DNA of 64,000 nt, taken from NCBI RefSeq assembly GCF_051132615.1, contig NZ_CP152375.1, forward strand, positions 2,108,001 to 2,172,000. Reading direction: 5' to 3'. The first letter of the stretch is position 1. Each line of letters starts with the position of its first letter. The notes beneath the pieces were generated by a model. It saw only the letters and a program-made list of their open reading frames with translations, was not told where the DNA came from and searched no databases. The stretch comes from G051132615 sp051132615. Lineage in GTDB: Bacteria > Pseudomonadota > Gammaproteobacteria > Burkholderiales > Neisseriaceae. The translations under genes were made by a program, and so were the position numbers. Of the stretch, positions 44,986 to 53,892 are shown piece by piece.

Positions 44986-45600
44986 TTATCTAATGTTTCC
45001 TTGAGTCAGTAGATCAAAAACATTTTCTTGGTATAAAGCATTAAAAAATGCTTCAGAAGCTGGATGAGACCAGTCACCTAACATATCAGCTAGGGCAGGA
45101 AAGGTGGTTAATGTGTCAATTCCTGCCAGGTTCAATCGACGTTCTGCATGTTGCTCTCCTAAGCGGGTATTGCCTCCTGAAGCATCCATTAATGTTATGA
45201 CATTAAAGCCTTCTTTTTTTGCCGAAAGGGCTGGTGGTGTCAAACAGACTTCTGTTGTGAGCCCAGCCATTATTAGATTTTTTTTGCCTGTGGTTCTAAC
45301 TGCATTGGCAAAATGAGGATCATCCCATGCATTGATGACGCCAAATCGTTGTATCCGATTTTCATAGGCTTCTGGTAAAATTTCCTTCAACTCTGGTAAC
45401 AGCAGACCTTGTGCTTGATCTTCCATGCTGCTGGTTAAAACAACAGGCATAGCGGCACTTTTGGCAAAGCGAGCCAATACACGGGTCCAGACTTTTACTT
45501 GTTCTCTTTCTTCTTTTGTTAAAGCACCTGCCCAGTTGATGGTACCGACTTGGTGGTCAATTAAAATAAGTGCAGTGTTTTCGATTGTAAATTTATTCAT
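44986..45600 (-). CDS. Isochorismatase-like cysteine hydrolase (YcaC-type)
   Basis: A 204-residue cytoplasmic hydrolase. The catalytic triad of the family is visible: Asp in LILIDHQVGTINWA near residue 16, Lys in the central region, and Cys in LIMAGLTTEVCLTPPAL near residue 118. The overall pattern is closer to YcaC than to true isochorismatases. It is divergent from a LysR regulator gene across 125 bp, the usual setting for a regulated target. The substrate is unknown. Confidence 0.88.
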   Translation of the reverse strand: MNKFTIENTALILIDHQVGTINWAGALTKEEREQVKVWTRVLARFAKSAAMPVVLTSSMEDQAQGLLLPELKEILPEAYENRIQRFGVINAWDDPHFANAVRTTGKKNLIMAGLTTEVCLTPPALSAKKEGFNVITLMDASGGNTRLGEQHAERRLNLAGIDTLTTFPALADMLGDWSHPASEAFFNALYQENVFDLLTQGNIR

Positions 45601-45726
45601 GATGTGTTTCCTCGTCTATTAAGTGATTTAAGTTCAGTCATGAGTGACAGTAAGTATATTTTATGTTTGCTATATATGAAAATAAATGTTTAAATTAAGA
45701 ATTATGATTCCATTTTTGGAAATATA

Positions 45727-46605
45727 ATGAATAATCTATTACGTGATATTGTTTTTTTTGTTGAAGTAGCCAAACATATGAGCTTTAGTAAAGCTGCCGA
45801 AGCGATGGATATGCCTAATTCATCTTTATCTCGGCGCATTGCTGCTTTAGAAAAAGAGCTGGGGTTAATGTTGTTTCATCGCAGTGCTCGAAAAATAGAA
45901 TTAACCGAAGCTGGAACAGTTTATTATGAACAATGTAGGGTTTTAGTAGAACAAGCTGCTGAAGCCAAAGCTTCTTTAACCCATCATATGTTGGAGGCGT
46001 CAGGGCATTTGAAGATGTCTATTCCTGTAGATTTTGGCTTGAGTTATTTGAATAATGCCTTGGTTTTGTTTTCAAAACAATACCCAAAAATACATATGGA
46101 TATTGAGTTGTCTCCTAGGCAAATTGATTTTTCTACGGAACACTTTGATTTGGCTATTCGTTTAGGGCAATTACCCGATTCTCGTTTGATTGCTCGAAAA
46201 ATTACCACTATTGAACATAAGCTATATGCTTCTAGATCGTATTTACAATCAAAATCAGAATTGATTAGGCCTGAGGATTTACATCAACATAATTGCTTGG
46301 CTATGCGCCAAGCAGAAACAATGTGGTTGCTATCAAATGATCAAGAAACTTTATCGATACAGATAAACCCATTACATATATTGGGCAATCAGCAATTATT
46401 ATTGCATTATGCTTTAGAAGGTTGTGGAATTGTTGCTTTAGGTGTGAATGTTGTTCAGCCATATGTGCAAAGTGGGCGATTGGTCTGTGTTTTACCAAAA
46501 TACTCTATGCCTGAACGGCCTGTATATGTTGTCACGCGGGGCAGGCAATTGCCTTTACGGATACAAGTATTTATTGATTTTTTAATTGAATATTTTAATA
46601 AATAG
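45727..46605 (+). CDS. LysR family transcriptional regulator
   Basis: A 292-residue regulator. The N-terminal winged helix-turn-helix is clear (FVEVAKHMSFSKAAEAMDMP, SSLSRRIAALEKELGLMLFH), followed by a linker helix and a periplasmic-binding-protein-like effector domain. It is divergent from the isochorismatase-like hydrolase gene, and LysR proteins commonly control the gene they face, so that gene is the likely target. The effector is unknown. Confidence 0.93.
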   Translation: MNNLLRDIVFFVEVAKHMSFSKAAEAMDMPNSSLSRRIAALEKELGLMLFHRSARKIELTEAGTVYYEQCRVLVEQAAEAKASLTHHMLEASGHLKMSIPVDFGLSYLNNALVLFSKQYPKIHMDIELSPRQIDFSTEHFDLAIRLGQLPDSRLIARKITTIEHKLYASRSYLQSKSELIRPEDLHQHNCLAMRQAETMWLLSNDQETLSIQINPLHILGNQQLLLHYALEGCGIVALGVNVVQPYVQSGRLVCVLPKYSMPERPVYVVTRGRQLPLRIQVFIDFLIEYFNK

Positions 46606-46731
46606 CCATGATTTAAAAAGAAAAATCAACAGAAAAAAGGGTAAAATCGGTCTTTTTTATAGCACATTTATGTTAAAAACGTTAGAATATACACATAAAA
46701 GACAATCGGATTGATTACAGGAAACGATAGA

Positions 46732-47391
46732 ATGAAACAACGTGTACGTGTTTGGGACCTGCCAACAAGGGTTTTTCATTGGTCATTGGTATTGGGTATT
46801 GCTTTTATGTACTACTCTGCAAATAATGGCATGATGGAAAGGCATTTACAAGTAGGTGTTTTTTTACTGGGTTTGGTTTTATTCCGCCTTTTTTGGGGTG
46901 TGCTGGGCAGTCAAACTGCACAGTTTCGTCATTTTATTAAAGGGCCAAAACAAATCAAACGTTATTTGACAGGGCAGTTAACCGAAGCGGAACAACCAGG
47001 GCATAATCCTGTAGGGGCTTTGATGGTTGTGGCTTTGCTGAGTTTGGTTTCCTTACAGATCATCACAGGGTTGTTTTCGCCAGACAATAACACTTATATT
47101 TATTCTGGCTATTTGAATGGGTTGGTTAGCAGTAAAGTAGGCGATGCGATGTTGTTTGTTCATCAAAGATTATTTTGGGTACTGATTGGTTTTGCCTGTG
47201 TACATGTGTTCAGTATATTGGCTTATGCTGCATTAAAACGGATAGACTTAATTGGCCCAATGTTTACTGGATACAAAAAAATTGAGGGTGATACACCTAA
47301 TTTACGCTTTGCGTCAAAAGGTTTGTCTTGGGTTATTGCCATTATTGTTGTTGCGCTTATTTATTTAGGGCACTTCCTGATGCAAGGATAA
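46732..47391 (+). CDS. b-type cytochrome, cytochrome b561 / Ni,Fe-hydrogenase b-subunit-like
   Basis: A 219-residue inner-membrane protein with four helices and heme-ligand His residues: VWDLPTRVFHWSLVLGIAFM at the N-terminus, GPKQIKRYLTGQ loop with HNPVGALMVV, and CVHVFSILAYAALKR near the C-terminus. The WDLPTRxxHW start is typical of diheme cytochrome b proteins that pass electrons between quinol and a c-type or flavin partner. The start at ATG 46732 has AGGAAA upstream. The partner is not next to it in this window. Confidence 0.88.
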   Translation: MKQRVRVWDLPTRVFHWSLVLGIAFMYYSANNGMMERHLQVGVFLLGLVLFRLFWGVLGSQTAQFRHFIKGPKQIKRYLTGQLTEAEQPGHNPVGALMVVALLSLVSLQIITGLFSPDNNTYIYSGYLNGLVSSKVGDAMLFVHQRLFWVLIGFACVHVFSILAYAALKRIDLIGPMFTGYKKIEGDTPNLRFASKGLSWVIAIIVVALIYLGHFLMQG

Positions 47392-47409
47392 AGCAATGGT
47401 TTTATTGAT

Positions 47410-47441
47410 AAAAGCAGGCTTAATTGTAAGCCTGCTTTTTT
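47410..47441 (+). terminator. Terminator of the cytochrome b gene
   Basis: AAAAGCAGGCTTA (47410-47422) pairs with TAAGCCTGCTTTT (47427-47439) around ATTG, followed by T residues. Confidence 0.92.
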
Positions 47442-47479
47442 GTTAAAGCTTGCTGATAAGTAATTCAGCTTTGCCCAAA

Positions 47480-47709
47480 TTAATTAAGCTGGTTGCTCAT
47501 CAGTTGTGGGTCGAAGGAAAGCAAATCATATAATGGTTGTATTTCTTGTTGATGGGATAGGGCATTAGTATCAACAATGACCAGATTGTTTATTTGCATA
47601 ATACGTTTGATTTGTGGCCACCAATTGACATAGTGGATGCGTTCGGCAGCTAAGAAAATAAGTTTAAATGTTTATCTTGAAATAATGTTAAAGCATGGCC
47701 TGTATCACC
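47480..47709 (-). pseudogene. Remnant of a class I SAM O-methyltransferase
   Basis: The minus strand encodes, in two frames joined by a one-base shift, GDTGHALTLFQDKHLNL then IFLAAERIHYVNWWPQIKRI and LVIVDTNALSHQQEIQPLYD, ending LMSNQLN before a TAA. This resembles the C-terminal half of small O-methyltransferases (DLIFLD, ...WWxxIKxLL, ...IVDN...SHQ). The N-terminal SAM-binding half is missing. It sits between the cytochrome b and slt transcription units. Confidence 0.65.
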
Positions 47710-47736
47710 TTATGTGATTTTTGGTTTTTATATAGA

Positions 47737-47771
47737 AATACCCCTGAATGAATAATCAATTCAGGGGTATT
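47737..47771 (-). terminator. Hairpin terminator of slt
   Basis: AATACCCCTGAAT (47737-47749) pairs with ATTCAGGGGTATT (47759-47771); on the minus strand it runs into TCTATAT. Located 25 bp after the slt stop. Confidence 0.75.
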
Positions 47772-47795
47772 GAATAAGTGAAGTGTTTCGGTGAT

Positions 47796-49688
47796 TTATT
47801 TACCAGGAACAGTACCCATTCTTTGTTTAAGAGAGATGTGTGGCTGACCGAATAAGCTGGCATAGTAAACAGAGTTGGTCATCACTTTTTGCACATAATC
47901 ACGTGTTTCGTTAAAAGGAATGGTTTCTGCATAAATTGTGCCTTCTAAAGGTCTGTTGGCACGCCAGTTACGTGCTCTGCCGGGGCCTGCATTATAACCC
48001 GCGGTGGCTAATACTTCGTGACCTAAAGTATCATGAACATGATCAAGATACCATGTACCCATTTGGATATTGGTATTGATGTCATCAATGCGATAGCTGC
48101 CAATCCCCATTTTGCCTGCAATCCATTTGGCCGTTGCTGGCATAATTTGCATAAGACCCGATGCTCCAACGGTGGAGCGGGCACCAATAATAAATCGGCT
48201 TTCCTGACGGATTAAACCATATACCCATGCTGTATCTAAACCAAGAGGGTCAGCGTAACTTTGGGTTACATCTTTATAAGGCGAAAGATAACGTAAGGAA
48301 TAGTCTAGTTTTTCATTGGTTTGTTCCGCAGAAAAAATGGCCATTTCTAAAAAACCATTTTGCTGTGCTAAAGCGGCAGCTGCCAGTAAATCATCTTCTG
48401 ATCTATTTCTCATGGCAAAACGCCATTCTCTGCGAGCGTCTTCTCTTAACTCTGCACGGCCTTCTGTATTAGAGGCATGAAACAGTGCCAATGCTCGGGC
48501 AATGGCAGGCTCTGAATTGACTTTACGTATAGCAGCATTGCTTGCTTTACCTACATTGCTTTGTGCGGTGACTTTCCCTCCAAGCTCTTCTGTAGACAAA
48601 ACGGCATAGTAATTGCGTCCTGTTTTGCTGATTTTTTGCCATATTTCTTGGGCAGCAGCTAGGTTGCCTTGTACTTGATAACATCTGGCAAGCCAATACT
48701 GCCATGGGTTACTTTGTTGAAGATCTACTGGCATATTGCGAATAATTCGTGCCAATGAATCCCAGTTTTGTCCTCGTAATGCTGCTCTTGCCCACCATTC
48801 CCATTGCTCATTGGTCAATTGAGCAGAGTCTGCTTGATTAAAATAACTCAATGCAGCGGACATATTGAGTTTTTTTGCTTCTGCTAAGCCTAATTTACCC
48901 CAAACAAAACCTTCTTGTTCTGAGTTTAAATTGCCCCCTAAACGAGACAGTTGGCTGATAGATGTACCTTTTTTAATGGCTTCTGGATTACTGGCTGCAA
49001 AAAGTGCACCTTCGATTTCTCCCTGTGTACCAGAACCAATAGAACCACCCAGTTGTGTAGGTAATGGGCTACCCAGTGAACGTGCTAAAGAACGTGCGGC
49101 AGTGGTTTGGTTTTTGCCCAGTAAAGCGCGAACGCGTTGCCATCCTAGTTTTGAATCAATCAGATTATTTTGTGCTGCTAAGCCTAATAAGGTGTTACAG
49201 CCTTCTGGCAGTTTAGCATCACTTTTCATGATGTTTTCAATAAAAATAGACTCACTTGTGCCTTGATTGATCAAGTTAATTTGTTGGTAGCAGCTGACTT
49301 CTTGATCGGTACCTTTAGGGTCAAGTTTGGTAAATTCTTGATTAAATGTTGACCATTGTCCTCGTTTTGCCAGACTTTTTAACCACTGATTGCGTACTCT
49401 TTCTGTTAAGTAACTGTTTTCAGTTTGTTGGCGTAAAAAAGCACCTGCAACCAAATCATCATCGGTTTCTGCTGCTTTTAGGGCAGCCCAATATTGAGGA
49501 TATACAGCCAGCAATTCTTCTGGAGACGTGGTGGCGGCAATTTGCTGAATGTCTTGTACGGTACTGGTTTTTTTGCGGTAAGTATCACGTGCTTTGAGCA
49601 CGTCTTGATTGATGCCTGCATAAATAATACCAGAGGCAATGGTGATGATGCCTACACCAATTGCCATGTTTTTTTTACTAAAATACAT
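47796..49688 (-). CDS. slt: Soluble lytic murein transglycosylase Slt
   Basis: A 630-residue periplasmic enzyme that cleaves peptidoglycan to 1,6-anhydromuropeptides. It has an N-terminal hydrophobic segment (MAIGVGIITIASGIIYAG), a long alpha-superhelical region (about 40-450) as in Slt70, and a C-terminal goose-lysozyme-like domain with catalytic Glu in LIRQESRFIIGARSTVGASG followed by LMQIMPATAKWIA and the GYNAGPGR motif. The start at 49688 is favoured by AAAAAGG seven bases upstream; an ATG six codons earlier lies in front of that site. It follows trkH by about 20 bp. Confidence 0.93.
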   Translation of the reverse strand: MYFSKKNMAIGVGIITIASGIIYAGINQDVLKARDTYRKKTSTVQDIQQIAATTSPEELLAVYPQYWAALKAAETDDDLVAGAFLRQQTENSYLTERVRNQWLKSLAKRGQWSTFNQEFTKLDPKGTDQEVSCYQQINLINQGTSESIFIENIMKSDAKLPEGCNTLLGLAAQNNLIDSKLGWQRVRALLGKNQTTAARSLARSLGSPLPTQLGGSIGSGTQGEIEGALFAASNPEAIKKGTSISQLSRLGGNLNSEQEGFVWGKLGLAEAKKLNMSAALSYFNQADSAQLTNEQWEWWARAALRGQNWDSLARIIRNMPVDLQQSNPWQYWLARCYQVQGNLAAAQEIWQKISKTGRNYYAVLSTEELGGKVTAQSNVGKASNAAIRKVNSEPAIARALALFHASNTEGRAELREDARREWRFAMRNRSEDDLLAAAALAQQNGFLEMAIFSAEQTNEKLDYSLRYLSPYKDVTQSYADPLGLDTAWVYGLIRQESRFIIGARSTVGASGLMQIMPATAKWIAGKMGIGSYRIDDINTNIQMGTWYLDHVHDTLGHEVLATAGYNAGPGRARNWRANRPLEGTIYAETIPFNETRDYVQKVMTNSVYYASLFGQPHISLKQRMGTVPGK

Positions 49689-49710
49689 AGATAAACCTTT
49701 TTTCATCGGG

Positions 49711-51261
49711 TTATTTGCGCCAATAGGCAGGAGTAAATAAAATCAAAATGGTGAATATTTCCATGCGGCCCATTAACATTGCAAGCATACAGACCCATTT
49801 TTGATAGGCTGTTAAACTGGCAAAGTTGTGGGTCGCATCAATAATCCCTAATCCTGTTCCATTGTTGGTAATACAGGAAATTGCTGCGGAAAAGGAACTA
49901 AAAAAATCCAGATCAGAAAGCATTAATGCAAAACTAAACAATATAATAGTGATAAAGTAGACAAAAATAAAGGCTAAAGTGGAAAATGCCATTCTTTCTG
50001 AGACGGGGGAGTTGTTTATTTTCACTGTTCGCACAGCATTAGGGTGAAGCAGCAAGATCATTTCTCGTACACTAAATTTGAACAATACAATGGCTCGTGC
50101 CATTTTAATGCCTCCACCAGTGGATCCAGAACCTGATATAAATGTGCCCAAAAATAACATCCATAATGCAATAACGGGTGGCCATACTGTGTAGTTTGCG
50201 CCCATAAACCCAGCAGTTGTACCAATTGAGACATAATTAAAAAATACATGCCTGAATGATTCGCTAAATGAGTAAATGTTTTTTAACCATAAATAAAGTG
50301 CAGCCAGAATAATGCTGGTGAATAAAATTGCAAATGCGTATTTCGCCTCTTGATCGTTTTTGTAAAAAGAGAGTTTTTTGGTTTTAAAGGCAAAAAAGTG
50401 GGTGGTGAAGTTCATAATAGCCAGTAACATGAACACACATAAAACCATTTCAATGGCAACTGAGTCAAAGTAGGCAATACTGTGATCATGCGTTGAAAAG
50501 CCACCTAAAGACAGCGTTGATAAAGCATGACAAACAGCATCTAGCCAATTCATGCCTGCTAATTTAAGGGACAAAATACACAAAAACGTCAGGAATACAT
50601 AAACAAACCATAAATGTTTGGCAATTTTTGTGATTTGGGGGGCCAATTTATTGTTGTCACTTTGAAAGCCGGGCATTTCTCCCTTATATAGTTGGACACC
50701 GCCTAGACCAAGCAATGGGAAAATGGCGACAGCAAGGATGATGATCCCCATGCCGCCAATCCAATTTAAAAAGTGCCGCCAAAAATTCAGTGATGGGGCA
50801 AGGCTGTCTAGCCCTGTCATAATGGTTGCACCTGTTGTGGTCAACCCTGAAATAGACTCAAAAAATGCATCGGTAAAGGTAATATAGGGAAAATGGATAT
50901 AAAAAGGTAGGCAAGCGACCAATGCGAAAATAATCCATAACAGAACCACAAAAGTAATACCGTCACGGGGTTTGAGTTCACGTTGGTATTTTTGTGTAAT
51001 GATCCAAGTAGATGCTGTGATTAAAGCGGCAAAGGCAGAGGAAGTTAAATAAGTATGCAGTAATCCATCGTCATAAATGTAAGAAACTAAAGCCGGCAAT
51101 AATAAAATGGCTGAGAACAGCAAGCCTAATTTAGACAGTGCGTGTAAGATAGGGTAAAGCTTATGCCTAAAATCGTACTTTACATTAAATGCAGTCGATC
51201 TTAAGGGTTTAAAAAACGTTCTTTTTGGAGGCTGATGTCGTTTTTGTGCTTTGCTCATCAA
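49711..51261 (-). CDS. trkH: Potassium uptake protein TrkH
   Basis: A 516-residue polytopic membrane subunit of the Trk K+ uptake system, derived from four repeated M1-P-M2 units. Selectivity-loop-like segments are visible as SISGLTTTGATIMTGLDSL, HALSTLSLGGFSTHDHSI, VSIGTTAGFMGANY and ISCITNNGTGLGII, all with the central Gly expected for K+ selection. A basic N-terminal extension (about 25 residues) precedes the first helix. It overlaps the trkA stop by four bases, so the two are coupled. Confidence 0.94.
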   Translation of the reverse strand: MMSKAQKRHQPPKRTFFKPLRSTAFNVKYDFRHKLYPILHALSKLGLLFSAILLLPALVSYIYDDGLLHTYLTSSAFAALITASTWIITQKYQRELKPRDGITFVVLLWIIFALVACLPFYIHFPYITFTDAFFESISGLTTTGATIMTGLDSLAPSLNFWRHFLNWIGGMGIIILAVAIFPLLGLGGVQLYKGEMPGFQSDNNKLAPQITKIAKHLWFVYVFLTFLCILSLKLAGMNWLDAVCHALSTLSLGGFSTHDHSIAYFDSVAIEMVLCVFMLLAIMNFTTHFFAFKTKKLSFYKNDQEAKYAFAILFTSIILAALYLWLKNIYSFSESFRHVFFNYVSIGTTAGFMGANYTVWPPVIALWMLFLGTFISGSGSTGGGIKMARAIVLFKFSVREMILLLHPNAVRTVKINNSPVSERMAFSTLAFIFVYFITIILFSFALMLSDLDFFSSFSAAISCITNNGTGLGIIDATHNFASLTAYQKWVCMLAMLMGRMEIFTILILFTPAYWRK

Positions 51262-52637
51262 AAGAACCCTAATTTTACTTGGATTAATTTTTCCAGTTCT
51301 TTAACAGCAGTATTTCTGGAAACAAAGAAAATTACATGATCATTGTCTTCTAATACTAAATCGTGATGGGCAATCAATACTTGCTCATTGCGAATAATGG
51401 CATTGATATAACAGCCTTTGGGCAGTGCAATATCTTCAATACTGCGACCAATCAATTTAGAGGTATCTTTATTTCCATGAATAATGGCTTCCATAATTTC
51501 AGCACTGCCATGGCGAAGTGGGTACACCCCTTCGATATCACCACGGCGAATATAAGCCAGAATCGAACCAATGGTTGCCATATGTGGGGAGATGACAATA
51601 TCAATGCTATTGCCTTCAATCAGGCTCACATAGGAGGAGCGATTAATCAGTGCCATGACTCGTTTTGCCCCATAGCGTTTAGCCAATAATGCAGACATAA
51701 TGTTGTTTTCGTCATCATTGGTGACGGCACAAAAAACATCGGTTTCATCAATGTTTTCTTGTTTGAGTAAGGTTTCATCAGTAGAAGAGCCCAATAAAAC
51801 CAGCGAATCATTTAAGTTTTCAGACAACCATTCTGCTCGTGTTTGTCTGTTTTCAATGACTTTTACATCAAAATGATGCTCTAAACGACTGGCTAAACGA
51901 AAACCAATATTGCCTCCACCGGCAACAATGACTTTTCTGGCTTTACGTTCTGAATGTCTGACTTCATCTAAAAGTAGGGGGATATGATCTTTAGCACCAA
52001 TGATAAAAACTTCATCTCCTTCAATAATGACCGTATCGCCTTCAGGTGTAATCAAGCGATTGTTGCGGTAAATGGCGCAAATATTACCGTCTACTCCTTC
52101 TGGCAGGTCATTGCGGATTTCTTTAATGGGCTTGCCAATTAACTTACCACCTAAGCGAGCAGAAACAGCGACCATTTGCGCTTTTCCATCAGCAAAGCTT
52201 AATACTTGTAGTGAACCTGGGTGCTCAAATAGTTGATACAGATGATCGGTAACCAGTTGTTCAGGGCAAATGGATTCATCTACGCTAAAGCTTGTTAAGG
52301 CAGAACCTTCTTTGTATTCTAAATAATCAGAAGCGCGGATACGGGTGATACATGTTGGGATATTAAATATATCTGCTGCTATTTTGGATGCAGCTAAATT
52401 AATACTGTCTTCTCGGGTTAACGCCAATAATAAATCGGTATCTTTAGCACCTGCTTGCTCTAACACACTAGGGAGCGCAGCGTTGCCTTCAACTGTTTGT
52501 ATATCCAGCCGATCACGAAGTTTTTTCAGTACGTCATCGTTTGTGTCAACAACAGTAATGTCGTTGCTTTTGCTGGTTGCTAAATTTTGTGCAACAGATG
52601 AACCAACTTGACCGCCACCTAAAATAAGAATTTTCAC
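51258..52637 (-). CDS. trkA: Trk potassium system regulatory NAD-binding protein TrkA
   Basis: A 459-residue cytoplasmic protein with two RCK_N/RCK_C pairs. Each half begins with a Rossmann motif: KILILGGGQVGSSVAQNLAT and KVIVAGGGNIGFRLASRLEH, followed by DITVVDTN-type acidic ends. It gates TrkH in response to nucleotides. The start at GTG 52637 (MKILILGGG) matches other TrkA proteins; a GTG five codons upstream (52652) is also open, and neither has a clear binding site. First gene of trkA-trkH-slt. Confidence 0.93.
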   Translation of the reverse strand: MKILILGGGQVGSSVAQNLATSKSNDITVVDTNDDVLKKLRDRLDIQTVEGNAALPSVLEQAGAKDTDLLLALTREDSINLAASKIAADIFNIPTCITRIRASDYLEYKEGSALTSFSVDESICPEQLVTDHLYQLFEHPGSLQVLSFADGKAQMVAVSARLGGKLIGKPIKEIRNDLPEGVDGNICAIYRNNRLITPEGDTVIIEGDEVFIIGAKDHIPLLLDEVRHSERKARKVIVAGGGNIGFRLASRLEHHFDVKVIENRQTRAEWLSENLNDSLVLLGSSTDETLLKQENIDETDVFCAVTNDDENNIMSALLAKRYGAKRVMALINRSSYVSLIEGNSIDIVISPHMATIGSILAYIRRGDIEGVYPLRHGSAEIMEAIIHGNKDTSKLIGRSIEDIALPKGCYINAIIRNEQVLIAHHDLVLEDNDHVIFFVSRNTAVKELEKLIQVKLGFF

Positions 52638-52652
52638 AGTAATATACGTCAC

Positions 52653-53121
52653 ATAAGAAATATAATGGAGTCACATTTTAAATTGAAATAGAGGCAATTG
52701 CATTAAGAAATTGAAACAAAAACAATGATTATTTAATGGATAAAACTCTTACTTGAATATAATGTAAATATCCAGTAAATACAAGCCGTTCATTAGAATT
52801 AAGAAAAACAATGTTACTCATAGGGATATTTGTGCTTTTAGGGTATTTTTCGATGTGGATTATTAGGGTATACTCTAAAGCTTAAGTATGGTTATGTGTT
52901 AATCAATCTTTTTATGTGATTGATTATCATCAAGAAGAAGTTTTCTGAAAGAAATAATAACAAGGTTTATCTTAAAAATTGGTCAGTACACCATACACTT
53001 CCGCCATTTTGATAGTAAAAAACAATTGTTATAATTAAATCAATTGAATTTACAAATTAAAAATACCTGTTATTATGGATACATGATTTTTTAACCACTA
53101 ACTGAATGAAGGAAACACATT
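52653..53121. other. Regulatory region between trkA and ahpC
   Basis: About 470 bp with no gene. TAATCAATC (52900-52908) and GATTGATTA (52918-52926) form a perfect 9+9 inverted repeat. The heptamer AGGGTAT occurs twice nearby, near 52838 and 52865. A probable ahpC promoter lies near 53007-53035. No OxyR or OhrR site can be assigned with confidence. Confidence 0.45.
53007..53035 (+). promoter_or_regulatory. Probable ahpC promoter
   Basis: TATAAT at 53030-53035 with TTTTGA at 53007-53012, spacer 17 bases. The -10 is perfect, the -35 weak. It lies about 85 bp ahead of the ahpC ATG. Confidence 0.5.
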
Positions 53122-53685
53122 ATGTCTTTAATTAATACTACGGTTAAACCTTTTAACGCAACAGCTTATGTAAATGGTAAATTTGAGCCTGTATCTGATG
53201 CAGATTTAAAAGGTAAATGGTCAGTTGTTTTCTTTTATCCTGCTGACTTTACTTTCGTTTGCCCAACAGAATTAGGTGATTTGGCAGACAACTACGAAGA
53301 ATTTAAAAAAATGGGTGTAGAGATCTATTCTGTATCTACCGATACCCATTTCACTCATAAAGCATGGCACGACACATCTGACACAATTGGTAAAATCCAA
53401 TATCCAATGATTGGTGACCCAACTGGTGTGATTACCCGCAACTTTGAAGTGATGATTGAAGCTGATGGTTTAGCAGAGCGTGGTACTTTTGTGATTAATC
53501 CAGAAGGTCAAATCAAAATTATTGAGTTGCATGACGGTGGTATTGGTCGTGATGCTAAAGAATTACTACGTAAAGTTCAGGCTGCTCAATATGTTGCTGC
53601 TCACCCAGGTGAAGTATGTCCTGCTAAATGGACACCAGGTGCAGAAACTTTAGCACCATCTTTAGACCTAGTAGGTAAAATCTAA
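53122..53685 (+). CDS. ahpC: Alkyl hydroperoxide reductase AhpC (2-Cys peroxiredoxin)
   Basis: A 187-residue cytoplasmic peroxiredoxin that reduces H2O2, organic peroxides and peroxynitrite. The peroxidatic Cys lies in PADFTFVCPTELGD near residue 47 and the resolving Cys in GEVCPAKW near residue 166. The N-terminus MSLINTTVKPFNATAY is typical of AhpC paired with AhpF. AAGGAAA precedes the ATG. Its reductase gene ahpF follows 208 bp downstream, with an inverted repeat between them. Confidence 0.97.
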   Translation: MSLINTTVKPFNATAYVNGKFEPVSDADLKGKWSVVFFYPADFTFVCPTELGDLADNYEEFKKMGVEIYSVSTDTHFTHKAWHDTSDTIGKIQYPMIGDPTGVITRNFEVMIEADGLAERGTFVINPEGQIKIIELHDGGIGRDAKELLRKVQAAQYVAAHPGEVCPAKWTPGAETLAPSLDLVGKI

Positions 53686-53730
53686 GGTTTCAAAACAGGA
53701 ACGCGTTCCTATACAAAAGCATCATTTATG

Positions 53731-53766
53731 TTTTGAAGTAACTGGCTTTAGCTGGTTACTTCAAAA
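53731..53766. repeat. Inverted repeat between ahpC and ahpF
   Basis: TTTTGAAGTAAC (53731-53742) and GTTACTTCAAAA (53755-53766) form a perfect 12-base stem with a 12-base loop. No T tail follows on the + strand; it may stabilise ahpC mRNA or limit ahpF transcription. Confidence 0.7.
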
Positions 53767-53892
53767 TAAACACTCAGTATTTTTAAATTAGTCCGTTTGT
53801 AACTGCTGTCTTCATCAACTAAAAAAGATCTTTCTTTAAGCGGCTTAATTTAAGCAGTTTGGGCTTGTTATATAAATTTTAAAGGGAATATC

